Of a stretch of DNA of 64,000 nt, positions 46,726 to 55,674 are shown in pieces. Under the pieces are notes generated by a model, which did no database searches, was not told where the DNA came from, and saw only the letters and a program-made list of their open reading frames with translations. The DNA is taken from positions 62,001-126,000 of the forward strand of contig QCBO01000001.1 in assembly GCA_003279105.1 (NCBI GenBank), written 5' to 3'. Each line of letters begins with the position of its first letter. Position 1 is the stretch's first letter. Origin of the DNA: Prochlorococcus sp. AG-347-I19. GTDB taxonomy: Bacteria; Cyanobacteriota; Cyanobacteriia; PCC-6307; Cyanobiaceae. Both the position numbers and the translations under genes were made by a program.

Positions 46726-46941
46726 TCAAAATGTTAATGGTTCTTCTTTTTTGCAACGTACTATACTGTGCTTAATATTTTTTGACCCTTCATCAGAGAG
46801 GTCTTTAATAAAAGAAGACATATTTTTTTTTAAACTACTTTTAGTGATAAATGGGCCGAACCAGTAGGTACTACTTGGTTGATCTGTCTCAATTTTAGCC
46901 CACCAAGCTAAACCGAGTTTGTTTCCAAAGTTTCTAATCAA
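46726..46941 (-). CDS. DUF1816 protein, related to phycobilisome linker-type small domains
   Basis: A 71-residue protein with GLAWWAKIETDQPSSTYWFGP and FIKDLSDEGSKNIKHSIVRC, the DUF1816 pattern (CpcD-like fold members in cyanobacteria). The likely start is TTG at 46941; the frame stays open upstream (…NLWSNWPKKL) without a standard start, so the N-terminus could be longer. Function unknown. It precedes gatA by 30 nt. Confidence 0.72.
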   Translation of the reverse strand: MIRNFGNKLGLAWWAKIETDQPSSTYWFGPFITKSSLKKNMSSFIKDLSDEGSKNIKHSIVRCKKEEPLTF

Positions 46942-47087
46942 TTTTTTTGGCCAGTTGGACCATAAATTCTTGTTAAATTCTATACAATTTTGTTCTTAAA
47001 ATTCAATAAATCTTTATTAAACATATAAATGTATTGAAATAGCAACATTTTTGTGGACTTTAAAAAAAATAATTATTGATAATAAAA

Positions 47088-48092
47088 TTATTTCCCTGTC
47101 AAGTGAAATAGGGATATGGCGGCCGCCACAGAGGCATTTAAACTTGAAGTCTTACCTTTAAGAGAAATACTTAATATAAAATCGCATTTTTTTTGAGTAA
47201 GCAAAGAAATACCTTTATCTTCTGAACCTACTACAACCACCAAAGGGGCTTTTTCTTGAAAATTTGAGATGGATATTTGACCATCTCCAGATAAGCCAGT
47301 AATAAGAAAACCATTTTTCTTAAGTTCTTCAAGCGCTCTATTTAGGTTAACAACTCTACTAACATGAATATGTTCTAAGGCTCCTGCAGCTACCTTGGCG
47401 ACTGTTCCAGTCAATCCTGCAGACCTTCTCTGAGGAATAATTACACCTTTGCAATCAAATGCTTCCGCTGATCTTATAATCGCACCAACATTATGAGGAT
47501 CAGTTATTCCATCCAATGCAACTATTATGGGATTTGGACAATTTTGTTTAGAAAAATCAATTAATTTTTCTAGGGATATTGTTTTAGAGCATGCTAACTG
47601 CAATGCAACACCCTGATGTGAAGCACCATATGTCAATTGCGAAAGCCTGTTCCAAGAAACTTCTTCAATAAGAACTCCTTTTGACTTGAGATCCTTAAAC
47701 AAAATATAGAATTTGTCTGAAGAAAAAATTTCCGAAGTACACCAAATCCTATTAATCGCTCTATCACTACTAAGAGCCGCATAAACCGAATGTTTACCCC
47801 ATATCCAATCATCAAAATTTCTCTTATTAGTAAACTCCTGATTCATATCAGAATTTTTATTAGGGAACTCTGTATTAGATTTAAATCTTGGGTTTCTTCT
47901 TTTTAAAGAAGAAGTAGTATTATTTTCATCATTTTTCTTTAAGATATCAACTTTCTTATTTTTAACGGACTTGTTCAAAAAACGATCATTTTTTTCTAAA
48001 CGATTTGTATTTTTTGAGTAATAACCAAAATCTGAATTTTTTTTGTACTCATTATTATTTTTTTCGCGAAATTTATTTGAGAAATTTTTCAT
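47088..48092 (-). CDS. rlmB: TrmH-family 23S rRNA 2'-O-methyltransferase RlmB
   Basis: SPOUT methyltransferase that modifies G2251-type positions in 23S rRNA. ALDGITDPHNVGAIIRSAEAF (motif 1), VVVGSEDKGIS (motif 2) and LKGKTSSLNASVAAAI (motif 3) are intact, and WIWGKHSVYAAL starts the substrate-binding domain. The first 90 residues are a Lys/Asn-rich, probably disordered extension. It follows mrnC by 4 nt. Confidence 0.93.
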   Translation of the reverse strand: MKNFSNKFREKNNNEYKKNSDFGYYSKNTNRLEKNDRFLNKSVKNKKVDILKKNDENNTTSSLKRRNPRFKSNTEFPNKNSDMNQEFTNKRNFDDWIWGKHSVYAALSSDRAINRIWCTSEIFSSDKFYILFKDLKSKGVLIEEVSWNRLSQLTYGASHQGVALQLACSKTISLEKLIDFSKQNCPNPIIVALDGITDPHNVGAIIRSAEAFDCKGVIIPQRRSAGLTGTVAKVAAGALEHIHVSRVVNLNRALEELKKNGFLITGLSGDGQISISNFQEKAPLVVVVGSEDKGISLLTQKKCDFILSISLKGKTSSLNASVAAAISLFHLTGK

Positions 48093-48096
48093 AGAT

Positions 48097-48495
48097 TCAA
48101 TTCATTTTTAATTCTAAATATTCAAAAAGTGTTGATAATCTTTGAGGATCTTTTAAAAATAGCCAGCCAATAAGAGTTTCAAAACCAGTCGCTCTAGAGT
48201 ATATGGTGGGGTCTGAAGATTTTGGATATCTCCTTGTTTTATTTCTAGCACGCCTAATTAGATCTATTTCATTTGAATTTAATAAATGTTCAATTTGACT
48301 TAATGATTTTGACTGAGATTTCGCTTTTACTTCGTTTACTACAGATAAATGGAGGTCTTTAGATTTTAAAGGAAAATGAACATGCCTTAGTCTTTGATGG
48401 AGCTCCCACACCGAATCTCCAAGCCAAGCAAGTTGGATAACACCTATATCCTCGGGAGATCCATATGGAACCAAGTTTTGAATCCAATAATTCAA
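48097..48495 (-). CDS. mrnC: Mini-ribonuclease III
   Basis: RNase III catalytic domain without a dsRNA-binding domain; trims 23S rRNA precursors. IQLAWLGDSVWELHQRLRH is the signature helix, with VNEVKAKSQSKSL and RRARNKTRR behind. Length 132 is typical. Start is TTG at 48495, overlapping the STAS gene stop by 4 nt. The order STAS-mrnC-rlmB on one strand puts two 23S rRNA-processing genes together. Confidence 0.9.
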   Translation of the reverse strand: MNYWIQNLVPYGSPEDIGVIQLAWLGDSVWELHQRLRHVHFPLKSKDLHLSVVNEVKAKSQSKSLSQIEHLLNSNEIDLIRRARNKTRRYPKSSDPTIYSRATGFETLIGWLFLKDPQRLSTLFEYLELKMN

Positions 48496-48854
48496 TTCTT
48501 TAAATAATTTAATGCATCTTCAAGGCTTGACTTCAAGTTAAGAAAATCCCCTAAACGAACAAGTTTAATTGTTTGGGCCACTCTCGAATTGCCAACGACA
48601 GTGAACCCAAGTTTCGACTTTTGGCACTCTTTTGCAGTTTGAACAAGTGCTCCAAGACCAGAGGAATCTAAAAAATCTATTTTTGTAAGATCAATAACGA
48701 ATGGGAGGTCATTTTTTAAATTATTAGTAACAAAAGTCTTAAATTGTTTTTCTGAGAAAGCATCAAGTTGGCCTTTAAAAGTAAAAACCAAAATGTTTGT
48801 TTTAACCTCAAGGTTTCCTCTTAAAGAAACGGTTAACTTCTGGAAATCTTCTAT
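48492..48854 (-). CDS. STAS-domain anti-sigma factor antagonist (non-standard start)
   Basis: SpoIIAA/RsbV-like protein. KIDFLDSSGLGALVQTAKE holds the phosphorylatable serine region (Ser64/Ser65). The first standard start (TTG 48791) would remove the first STAS beta strand. In frame upstream the sequence reads EDFQKLTVSLRGNLEVKTN, coherent with cyanobacterial homologues, back to an ATA at 48854 or ATC at 48857 just after an in-frame TAG. A strong GGAGGT precedes these. I place the start at ATA 48854, giving 120 residues. Confidence 0.8.
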   Translation of the reverse strand: MEDFQKLTVSLRGNLEVKTNILVFTFKGQLDAFSEKQFKTFVTNNLKNDLPFVIDLTKIDFLDSSGLGALVQTAKECQKSKLGFTVVGNSRVAQTIKLVRLGDFLNLKSSLEDALNYLKN

Positions 48855-48862
48855 GATCTAAT

Positions 48863-48868
48863 ACCTCC
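48863..48868 (-). promoter_or_regulatory. Shine-Dalgarno site that decides the STAS gene start
   Basis: The reverse strand reads GGAGGT here, a near-perfect anti-SD match that is rare in this AT-rich window. It sits 8 nt before ATA 48854 and 5 nt before ATC 48857. It is more than 70 nt from TTG 48791, so it supports initiation at a non-standard codon. Confidence 0.75.
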
Positions 48869-48918
48869 AAAAAATTAATATATCAAATGTAATTATCAAA
48901 TCAAAAGATAACAATATG

Positions 48919-50058
48919 TCAACATCTTTCTAACATTAGAGAAACAAATTTTTTAAATAAATAATCTGAATCATGTGGACCAGGTCCTGCTTCTGGATGA
49001 TATTGCACACTAAATATAGGCTTATTATGAACCTCTAATCCAGCCACAGTATTATCGTTAAGGTTATAATGGGTTATTGCAACTATGTCCTTTGATAGAG
49101 AATTCGGATCAATAGCAAAACCATGATTCTGACTAGTTATCTCAATATTGTTATTTTTACCACAAGGATGGTTTAAACCACGATGTCCAAAAGGTAATTT
49201 ATAAGTTGAACCTCCTAATGCTAATCCAAATATTTGGTGGCCAAGGCATATACCAAACATAGGTATTTCACCATATTCTATGAGTGATTTTGCTAAATCT
49301 ATGCCTTCAGAAACAGAAGAAGGATCACCTGGACCATTTGAGAAAAAAATACCATCCGGCTTGTTAGACAAAACATCATTTAGAGAAGATCGAGAAGGTA
49401 AAACCAAAACTTCACAACCATGGGATACAAGTCTATTTAGAATTGAATTTTTAATTCCAAAATCAATTGCCACTATTTTTAACTTTTTAGATGAATCATC
49501 ATATCTTTTTCTCAAATCAAAAATTGTTTGCGTATGACTTTTCCATAAATATTGTTGCTTTGTTGAAACAACTTTTGATAAATTCAATCCCTCCATCTTT
49601 GGAGAATCACAAATTATCTTTAAACAACTTTCATCAGTTTTATCTAGAGAGGTGATAACTCCATTCATCGCGCCACTAGATCTTAAAATTTTAACAAGAG
49701 CCCTTGTATCAATTCCATATAGACCTATGATATTTTTCTCAACTAACCATTGATTAAAATTTTTTTTTGATCTCCAATTGCTGCTATTAGATGAAAAATT
49801 TCTAACAATTATCCCTTTAACATTAATATTAGATTCTGAATCTTCAAAATTAATACCAGTATTTCCAATCTCTGGATAAGTGAATGTTAATATTTGTCCA
49901 TAATAACTTGGATCAGTAATAACTTCCTGATATCCAGTCATTCCCGTATTAAATACTATTTCACCAATGGCTGTACCAGAGGTCCCAAAAAAGAATCCTG
50001 GGAATACAATTCCATTACTTAAAACCAATTTCGCGTTTTTCTTATATGGATTAATCAT
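48919..50058 (-). CDS. carA: carbamoyl-phosphate synthase small subunit
   Basis: Glutamine amidotransferase subunit that feeds ammonia to CarB for arginine and pyrimidine synthesis. AKLVLSNGIVFPGFFFG begins the N-terminal domain, PMFGICLGHQIFGLALGG holds the nucleophile cysteine, and VQYHPEAGPGPHDS the His-Glu pair. I chose ATG 50058 (379 residues, standard length) because the longer frame to 50118 would overlap trpD. carA starts 14 nt after the trpD stop. Confidence 0.95.
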   Translation of the reverse strand: MINPYKKNAKLVLSNGIVFPGFFFGTSGTAIGEIVFNTGMTGYQEVITDPSYYGQILTFTYPEIGNTGINFEDSESNINVKGIIVRNFSSNSSNWRSKKNFNQWLVEKNIIGLYGIDTRALVKILRSSGAMNGVITSLDKTDESCLKIICDSPKMEGLNLSKVVSTKQQYLWKSHTQTIFDLRKRYDDSSKKLKIVAIDFGIKNSILNRLVSHGCEVLVLPSRSSLNDVLSNKPDGIFFSNGPGDPSSVSEGIDLAKSLIEYGEIPMFGICLGHQIFGLALGGSTYKLPFGHRGLNHPCGKNNNIEITSQNHGFAIDPNSLSKDIVAITHYNLNDNTVAGLEVHNKPIFSVQYHPEAGPGPHDSDYLFKKFVSLMLERC

Positions 50059-50072
50059 CAATTTGAAATTAA

Positions 50073-51107
50073 TTAATTTGTATGTAAATAATTTTTTAAA
50101 AGCAGAAACTTTTTCCAAGGTTCTCCTTGATTCATCGAAAATAAAGCCTTATTAAATCCTTCATTTAAATCATCCTCAATGCCTGCGGCCCAAAGCACTA
50201 AAGCAGAGTTCAAGGCAACTACATCAATATGAGATTTTTGTCCAGAACCATTTAAGACAGACTTTAATATTTCCTCGTTAGACTCAAGATCAGAAACCAC
50301 AAGCTTTTCGTTAGATATATTTTCATGGTTAAAGTCTGAAATATTTATTTCTGAAAACTTTAGTTCGCCATTATCAACAAATACTAATTTATTTTCTCCT
50401 TGAAGCGAAGCTTCATCAAGGCCACCAGAACCATGAACAACTATTGCTCTATTCATACCCATTTTTAAAAGCGCGCTCCCCATAGGTTTTAAAAGATCCT
50501 CAGAGGCAACACCCAAAACTTGTGCATTTGGTCTTAAGGGATTTACCAATGGTCCAAGCTGATTAAATACTGTCCTTATACCAAGAGTCTTTCTTAATGG
50601 AGCAAGTTTTATTAAAGATTTATGCCAAACAGGTGCGAACAAAAAAGTTATTCCAATTTCACTTACAGCTTTGATTACTTTTTCTAATGAGCAATTTAAA
50701 TTCAAACCAAGATTCAACAAAACATCAGCAGAGCCAACTTTTCCACTAGCACTTTTATTTCCATGTTTTGCAATATTTACCCCACAAGATGACGCTACAA
50801 ATGCAACTGCAGTTGAAATATTAAACGTGTTAGCACCATCACCCCCTGTTCCACAAGTATCTACCAAATACAAATTTGGTCTTGCTACTGGCAATTCACA
50901 AACATTTAAGAGTTCCTCAGCCATAGAACTTAATTCGACACCTGTAGAACTCTTTGCTCTCAAAGCACTCAAAAAAGCTCCAGTTTCAACTTCTGAAATT
51001 TCATCATTAAGCCATCTTTGCATTAAATATCTAGAAGTTAACTCATCAAGGTCCCTTCCCTCCAACAAATTATTCAGGATTTCAGAGTTTGATAGATTAG
51101 AAGACAT
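50073..51107 (-). CDS. trpD: anthranilate phosphoribosyltransferase
   Basis: Transfers phosphoribose from PRPP to anthranilate in tryptophan synthesis. [17 protein letters not shown] binds PRPP, and [18 protein letters not shown] the anthranilate/Mg2+ region; [12 protein letters not shown] is typical. Length 344. ATG at 51107, divergent-free, followed by carA on the same strand. Confidence 0.96.
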   Translation of the reverse strand: MSSNLSNSEILNNLLEGRDLDELTSRYLMQRWLNDEISEVETGAFLSALRAKSSTGVELSSMAEELLNVCELPVARPNLYLVDTCGTGGDGANTFNISTAVAFVASSCGVNIAKHGNKSASGKVGSADVLLNLGLNLNCSLEKVIKAVSEIGITFLFAPVWHKSLIKLAPLRKTLGIRTVFNQLGPLVNPLRPNAQVLGVASEDLLKPMGSALLKMGMNRAIVVHGSGGLDEASLQGENKLVFVDNGELKFSEINISDFNHENISNEKLVVSDLESNEEILKSVLNGSGQKSHIDVVALNSALVLWAAGIEDDLNEGFNKALFSMNQGEPWKKFLLLKNYLHTN

Positions 51108-51140
51108 TTATTTATGGAAGAAAAATTATGCAGATAAAAT

Positions 51141-51437
51141 TCAATTTGAGGTATCAAAACCTGAGCCAACTAAATCTTTATTTGTATTTGAAGGCCTGAA
51201 GCTTTTTGACCAAATAATTTTTGTTTTTGAAAAAAGTTCATTTTTAGTTATCTTCCAAAAATTTAAAATTTTTTCAATATCGTTTTTAATTTCAATTTCT
51301 CCTGGGAAATTGGTATAACGATTTATTAATCTAGCTAAATTTACATAGTCAAGATCTTCTGGTGTTTTTTTAGTGATAAGGGAATCTATAATGTTTTTGT
51401 CTGTTTCATGTAATGGATGAGTTTGCTCGTTACCCAT
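51141..51437 (-). CDS. DUF3288 family protein
   Basis: Soluble helical protein of 98 residues found in cyanobacteria. HPLHETDKNIIDSLI, LARLINRYTNFPG and ILNFWKITKNELFSKTK match my memory of DUF3288. I chose ATG 51437 (MGNEQTHPLHETD); an in-frame start at 51455 adds six unusual residues. Function unknown. It lies 33 nt upstream of trpD on the same strand. Confidence 0.75.
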   Translation of the reverse strand: MGNEQTHPLHETDKNIIDSLITKKTPEDLDYVNLARLINRYTNFPGEIEIKNDIEKILNFWKITKNELFSKTKIIWSKSFRPSNTNKDLVGSGFDTSN

Positions 51438-51517
51438 AAATAAATACTGAATCATTTATAAAATTAGCTCACATATTCAAAAATGAAACATTATCTTAAT
51501 CATATCGGCAAAATAAA

Positions 51518-53263
51518 ATGAAAAATTTAAAGATAAAAGTTATATCTAAATACCTAAAACCTTACAAAAAAGAATTCTTATATGGAGCTTTAGCTCTCTT
51601 AATAGTAAATATACTAAGTGTTGTTATACCCTTAGAAGTAAAAAATATAATTGACCAATTACAAAATGGGTTCTCTTCGGATTTTGTTATTTCTAAATCT
51701 TTATGGTTAATATTTTTAGCAACTTGTATGGGTTTAATAAGACTATTTTCTAGACAGATTGTCTTCGGAATAGGTAGAAAAGTAGAAGTAAATCTTCGTC
51801 AAAAACTATTTGACCATTTACTTATACAAGATCCAGAATGGATCCAAAAAAAAGGTAGTGGAGACATTATTAGTAGAGCTACAAGCGATGTTGAAAACAT
51901 AAGAAGACTCTTAGGTTTTACAGTTTTAAGCTTATGCAACATTGTCTTAGCTTATTCATTCACTATCCCTTCAATGTTTTCGATAAATAAAACATTAACA
52001 ATATCAGCTTTAATGATATTTCCATTAATCCTTGGAATTGTTAGTCTATTTGGCGGAAAGATGGTAAATCAAAGAAAAGCTCAACAAGAATCATTATCAA
52101 AACTTAGTGATTTAATACAAGAAGATCTATCTGGTATAAGCGCCATTAAAATTTATGCCCAAGAGAATGCTGAGAAAAAAGAGTTTAACATTTATAATAA
52201 TGCCTATCGAAATTCAGCGATAAAACTTGCAAGAACAGCGAGTACCTTATTCCCTTTGTTACAAGGGATTTCCTCAATTTCATTATTAATTTTATTATCA
52301 TTAGGAACTTTTCAATTAGAGAGTGGATTTATTTCTATTGGTGGTTTAGTAGCCTTAATTCTATACGTAGAAAGACTTGTCTTTCCAACAGCTCTATTAG
52401 GTTTTACCTTAAATACTTTTCAACTTGGTCAAGTCAGTTTAGATCGTGTTGAAGAAATCTTTCAGAATAACCCAAATATTGTAGATAGAGAAGAAACTAA
52501 ATTTTTAAAAAGAAAGATTAAAGGATTATTAGAAGCAAAAAATTTAACAATACAATATCCAGGATCAAAATTTAATTCATTAAATAATCTCAATTTTAAA
52601 ATTTATCCTGGAGAACTTATTGCAATAGTTGGCCCAGTAGGTTGTGGCAAGACAACACTAGCAAAGTCCCTAGGACGGACTATTGAAATTCCAGACAAAC
52701 AATTATTTTTAGATGAAATTGATGTAAAAACATTAAAATTAAGGGATCTTAGAAAAAACATTTCAATCGTTCCTCAAGAAGCATTCTTATTTACTTCTAC
52801 AATCTCAGAAAACCTAAGTTTTGGAGAACCCAAAGCTTCTAAGTATTTAGTTAAAGAAAGCGCAACAAAAGCTGGATTAATTGATGATATCAATAGTTTT
52901 CCACAAAGATTTAAAACTATTGTTGGTGAAAGAGGTATTACATTAAGTGGTGGACAAAGGCAAAGAACTGCACTAGGAAGAGCACTACTTGTTAATTCTC
53001 CTATTGTTGTTCTTGATGATGCTTTAGCAAGCGTAGATAATAAAACAGCAGCAAGAATAATAGATGAAATGAGTGATAGAAGTAATAAAACAATCATAAT
53101 GATTAGTCACCAACTTTCTGTTGCAGCCACCTGTGATAGGGTTTTAGTAATGGATAAAGGAGAAATAGTACAAGAAGGGGCTCATAAAGAACTAATAAAA
53201 GTGAATGGGCTATATAAACAACTCTGGGAAAGAGAATTAGCTACAAGAATTGTCAAGAGCTAA
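51518..53263 (+). CDS. ABC exporter, fused permease and ATPase (MsbA-like)
   Basis: Half-transporter of 581 residues: six N-terminal helices (type I exporter fold) and an ATPase. The ATPase shows Walker A GPVGCGKTTL, Q-loop IVPQEAFLFTSTI, signature LSGGQRQRTALGRAL, Walker B VVLDDALASVD and the H-loop ISHQLS. Expected to work as a dimer; the substrate (lipid, peptide or drug) is not evident. ATG 51518; msrA follows 37 nt later. Confidence 0.92.
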   Translation: MKNLKIKVISKYLKPYKKEFLYGALALLIVNILSVVIPLEVKNIIDQLQNGFSSDFVISKSLWLIFLATCMGLIRLFSRQIVFGIGRKVEVNLRQKLFDHLLIQDPEWIQKKGSGDIISRATSDVENIRRLLGFTVLSLCNIVLAYSFTIPSMFSINKTLTISALMIFPLILGIVSLFGGKMVNQRKAQQESLSKLSDLIQEDLSGISAIKIYAQENAEKKEFNIYNNAYRNSAIKLARTASTLFPLLQGISSISLLILLSLGTFQLESGFISIGGLVALILYVERLVFPTALLGFTLNTFQLGQVSLDRVEEIFQNNPNIVDREETKFLKRKIKGLLEAKNLTIQYPGSKFNSLNNLNFKIYPGELIAIVGPVGCGKTTLAKSLGRTIEIPDKQLFLDEIDVKTLKLRDLRKNISIVPQEAFLFTSTISENLSFGEPKASKYLVKESATKAGLIDDINSFPQRFKTIVGERGITLSGGQRQRTALGRALLVNSPIVVLDDALASVDNKTAARIIDEMSDRSNKTIIMISHQLSVAATCDRVLVMDKGEIVQEGAHKELIKVNGLYKQLWERELATRIVKS

Positions 53264-53300
53264 AAGTAATTTTTTTACTTATAATGAAAAAATTTAAATT

Positions 53301-54029
53301 ATGTTTAAATTCCTGAAAAATATTATGAATAATGAGGAGGTAAATTTAACTAACGATTCTTATTCATTACATAGAATATTAAAAACAGATATCAAGAAAG
53401 ATCCTAATTTAGAAGAAGATGAAATAATTTTTGGATGTGGTTGTTTTTGGGGTGCTGAAAAATGTTTTTGGAAACTTCCTGGAGTTATCACAACATCTGT
53501 AGGTTATGCTGGAGGAGAAAAAAACAATCCAACTTATTATGAAGTATGTTCTGGCTTAACTGGTCATTCAGAAGTTGTAAGAGTTATATGGGATAAAAGG
53601 AAAATTGATATAAGTGATTTATTAAAAATGTTTTGGGAATGTCACGACCCTACTCAAAAAAACAGACAAGGTAATGATATGGGAACACAATATAGATCAG
53701 CAATATATTACAAAAATGAAAATAACATTAAAACCATATTAGCCAGTAAGGAACAATATCAAACGGAACTAAGCAAAAATAATTTTGGTTTAATTGAAAC
53801 GGAAATAAAAATGATTGATTCATATTTTTATGCGGAACAATACCATCAACAATATCTTGCATCAGCTGGAAGCAGGCAGTACTGTTCCGCTTCACCTACA
53901 AAAGTTAAGTTAGGAGTTTTTACTGGAAGCAATTATAAATTAGAAGTTCATATATGGGAAAACTTTAATTGGGAAATTGACAAGTGTGTATTGAGATCTG
54001 ATAACAATCCTATAAAGAACAACATTTGA
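53301..54029 (+). CDS. msrA: peptide methionine sulfoxide reductase MsrA
   Basis: Repairs oxidised methionine (S-epimer). GCGCFWGAEKCFWKLPGV holds the catalytic cysteine of the GCFWG motif, with GYAGGEKNNPTYYEVCSGLTGHSE and DMGTQYRSAIYY downstream. At 242 residues it has an N-terminal extension of about 45 residues; ATG 53325 is another possible start. tRNA-Pro lies 27 nt downstream. Confidence 0.93.
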   Translation: MFKFLKNIMNNEEVNLTNDSYSLHRILKTDIKKDPNLEEDEIIFGCGCFWGAEKCFWKLPGVITTSVGYAGGEKNNPTYYEVCSGLTGHSEVVRVIWDKRKIDISDLLKMFWECHDPTQKNRQGNDMGTQYRSAIYYKNENNIKTILASKEQYQTELSKNNFGLIETEIKMIDSYFYAEQYHQQYLASAGSRQYCSASPTKVKLGVFTGSNYKLEVHIWENFNWEIDKCVLRSDNNPIKNNI

Positions 54030-54056
54030 ATCAATCTAATCTTTATAGTAAGGTTA

Positions 54057-54130
54057 CGGGGCGTAGCGCAGTTTGGTAGCGCACCACTTTGGGGTAGTGG
54101 GGGTCGTGGGTTCAAATCCCGCCGTTCCGA
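54057..54130 (+). tRNA. tRNA-Pro (anticodon GGG)
   Basis: A 74-nt cloverleaf with acceptor CGGGGCG pairing CGTTCCG (two G-U pairs) and discriminator A. The D arm is GCGCAGTTTGGTAGCGC, the anticodon stem-loop CCACT-TTGGGGT-AGTGG gives GGG (Pro CCC/CCU), and the T arm is GTGGGTTCAAATCCCGC. No CCA is encoded. C1-G72 pairing is typical of bacterial tRNA-Pro. Confidence 0.95.
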
Positions 54131-54283
54131 TTATTTATCGTCTTCATTTATAAGAGATTTGTATAGTTTATATGAACTTATGCCTACTGCTATAAATGTA
54201 AAAGAAGAAAAAAAAGCTAAAACCAATATAGTTAGATTTGAAACTTCTACTTCACCTAATTGGAAAGATATTAAAATGTTCAT
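54131..54283 (-). CDS. 50-residue single-helix membrane protein, unrecognised
   Basis: The reverse-strand frame from ATG 54283 to TAA 54131 encodes MNILISFQLGEVEVSN, one hydrophobic helix (LTILVLAFFSSFTFIAVGI) and a polar tail SSYKLYKSLINEDDK. It lies 50 nt after the uppP stop on the same strand and its stop codon abuts the end of the convergent tRNA-Pro. Size and topology suggest a thylakoid or inner-membrane accessory subunit. Function unknown. Confidence 0.68.
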   Translation of the reverse strand: MNILISFQLGEVEVSNLTILVLAFFSSFTFIAVGISSYKLYKSLINEDDK

Positions 54284-54333
54284 TAGAAAGAATTTTTTAA
54301 AACCTTAACACAATTAAAAAAAAAATTTTCCAA

Positions 54334-55134
54334 CTATAAATTCAGAAGAATCAGTATACCAAAAATTACTCGATAGATGATAAATATTTTCAACCCATTT
54401 GATGAAAAATACTTTAATAAGAAATCTATTGCTAATAAAGAGGAAACAAACGTCGTAATAAGACCAACAAAAAGAGGGAAAAACCCTAATGCATAAAAAT
54501 CATTAAAAGAAGAAATAAACTCAACAATCGCAGCAAGAAAAATAGCTGGCATCCCTAAAAGAAAAGAAAATTTCGCAGCATCACCTCTCTCCCAACCTGA
54601 TATTAAAGCACTAGAAATAGTGATACCCGATCTTGATACACCAGGAAAAATTGCAAATGCTTGAAAGAAACCTATCAAAAAGCTATTTAAATAATTGTGG
54701 TTTTTAATATTAATGGAACCTCTCCTAGAATTATCTGCCAAGTACATGAAAAAAGCCATTAGAATTGAGACCAATGCTATTGATAAATTTGAACGAAGAA
54801 CGTTTTCATAAAAAGAAGGGATAAATATTTTTAAACTCCCACCAAGCAAAACAATAGGTATAGTACCAATCAAAATAGACCTTAATAATCTTTCATTTAA
54901 GAGATATTCAAGAAAATTTTTGGAAGAATGACTTCTGAAATTAAAAATATCATTCCTAAAATACCAAGCTATGGCTAGTAGACTTCCAAGTTGAATAGTA
55001 GCGGAGAAAGATGCTCCAGGATCATCAATTCCTAAGAAAAAAGATATAACTTTTAAATGAGCTGTGCTACTAACAGGGATAAATTCAGTCAAACCTTGAA
55101 TTAATCCATATAAAACAAATTTTAAATATTCCAA
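54334..55134 (-). CDS. uppP: undecaprenyl-diphosphatase UppP (BacA)
   Basis: Recycles undecaprenyl pyrophosphate for cell-wall synthesis. GLIQGLTEFIPVSSTAHL (glutamate-rich and serine motifs) and FPGVSRSGITISSAL (catalytic arginine motif) are intact within about eight helices, 266 residues. Start is TTG at 55134; no in-frame ATG precedes it. Confidence 0.95.
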   Translation of the reverse strand: MEYLKFVLYGLIQGLTEFIPVSSTAHLKVISFFLGIDDPGASFSATIQLGSLLAIAWYFRNDIFNFRSHSSKNFLEYLLNERLLRSILIGTIPIVLLGGSLKIFIPSFYENVLRSNLSIALVSILMAFFMYLADNSRRGSINIKNHNYLNSFLIGFFQAFAIFPGVSRSGITISSALISGWERGDAAKFSFLLGMPAIFLAAIVEFISSFNDFYALGFFPLFVGLITTFVSSLLAIDFLLKYFSSNGLKIFIIYRVIFGILILLNL

Positions 55135-55201
55135 TAATTATTAAATTATATATTTAATTAATAGCAATTTACATTTAAAAATTAAAAGCTAGTATGGGAA
55201 A

Positions 55202-55477
55202 ATGAAAAAAAAATCTATTTTAATATTATTTTTTCTTTTTTCCTTAATCTTTTCTGGTTCTGCGAAAGCTAATTATTGGTTAATAATCGGAACTTACAGA
55301 CAAGGGCCTGGTGGAAGACCAGAAGTTAGTGGAATAACAAGCCCTTCCTTACATTCTATTCCCATGAAAGATTTAGATACTTGTAATAAGGCAGGAGAAA
55401 AAATTACTAATGAAATATACAAACCAGTTTGGCAATTTGATAGTAGATGGACCTGCGTATTTATAGGCGAAAATTAG
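55202..55477 (+). CDS. exported small hypothetical protein
   Basis: A 91-residue protein with a clear signal peptide (MKKKSILILFFLFSLIFSGS, cleavage near AKA-N). The mature part is WLIIGTYRQGPGGRPEV ... MKDLDTCNKAGEKI ... DSRWTCVFIGEN with two cysteines that could pair. Unrecognised; probably envelope-located. ATG 55202. It ends 5 nt before the convergent microprotein stop. Confidence 0.72.
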   Translation: MKKKSILILFFLFSLIFSGSAKANYWLIIGTYRQGPGGRPEVSGITSPSLHSIPMKDLDTCNKAGEKITNEIYKPVWQFDSRWTCVFIGEN

Positions 55478-55482
55478 GAAAG

Positions 55483-55617
55483 TTACCTTTTAACATCGTG
55501 GGCACAACCATCTCCTTTATAGTTTTCACTCTCGTAAAAATCATTTTTTGTCCCAAAATAAACTGTTAATAAAACGAAGGGTAAGCTTAATATAAATAAA
55601 ATAGTTGTTAAATCCAT
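55483..55617 (-). CDS. 44-residue single-helix membrane protein
   Basis: The reverse-strand frame from ATG 55617 to TAA 55483 encodes a hydrophobic helix DLTTILFILSLPFVLLTVYF followed by GTKNDFYESENYKGDGCAHD and KR. The ordered tail with Tyr, Gly and a Cys-Ala-His is more structured than random AT-rich sequence would be. It stops 5 nt before the end of the convergent exported-protein gene. Function unknown; a small photosynthetic-membrane subunit is a guess. Confidence 0.68.
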   Translation of the reverse strand: MDLTTILFILSLPFVLLTVYFGTKNDFYESENYKGDGCAHDVKR

Positions 55618-55674
55618 AATTTTAACTTATTCAAAAAGGTTATGAAAAATTTCAATTTTTTTATTAACTCGTGT

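Noticed and set aside
54439-54450. GGAAACA motif as a Yfr2-type small RNA
   Set aside because: It lies inside the uppP coding region and has no surrounding hairpin structure of that RNA family.
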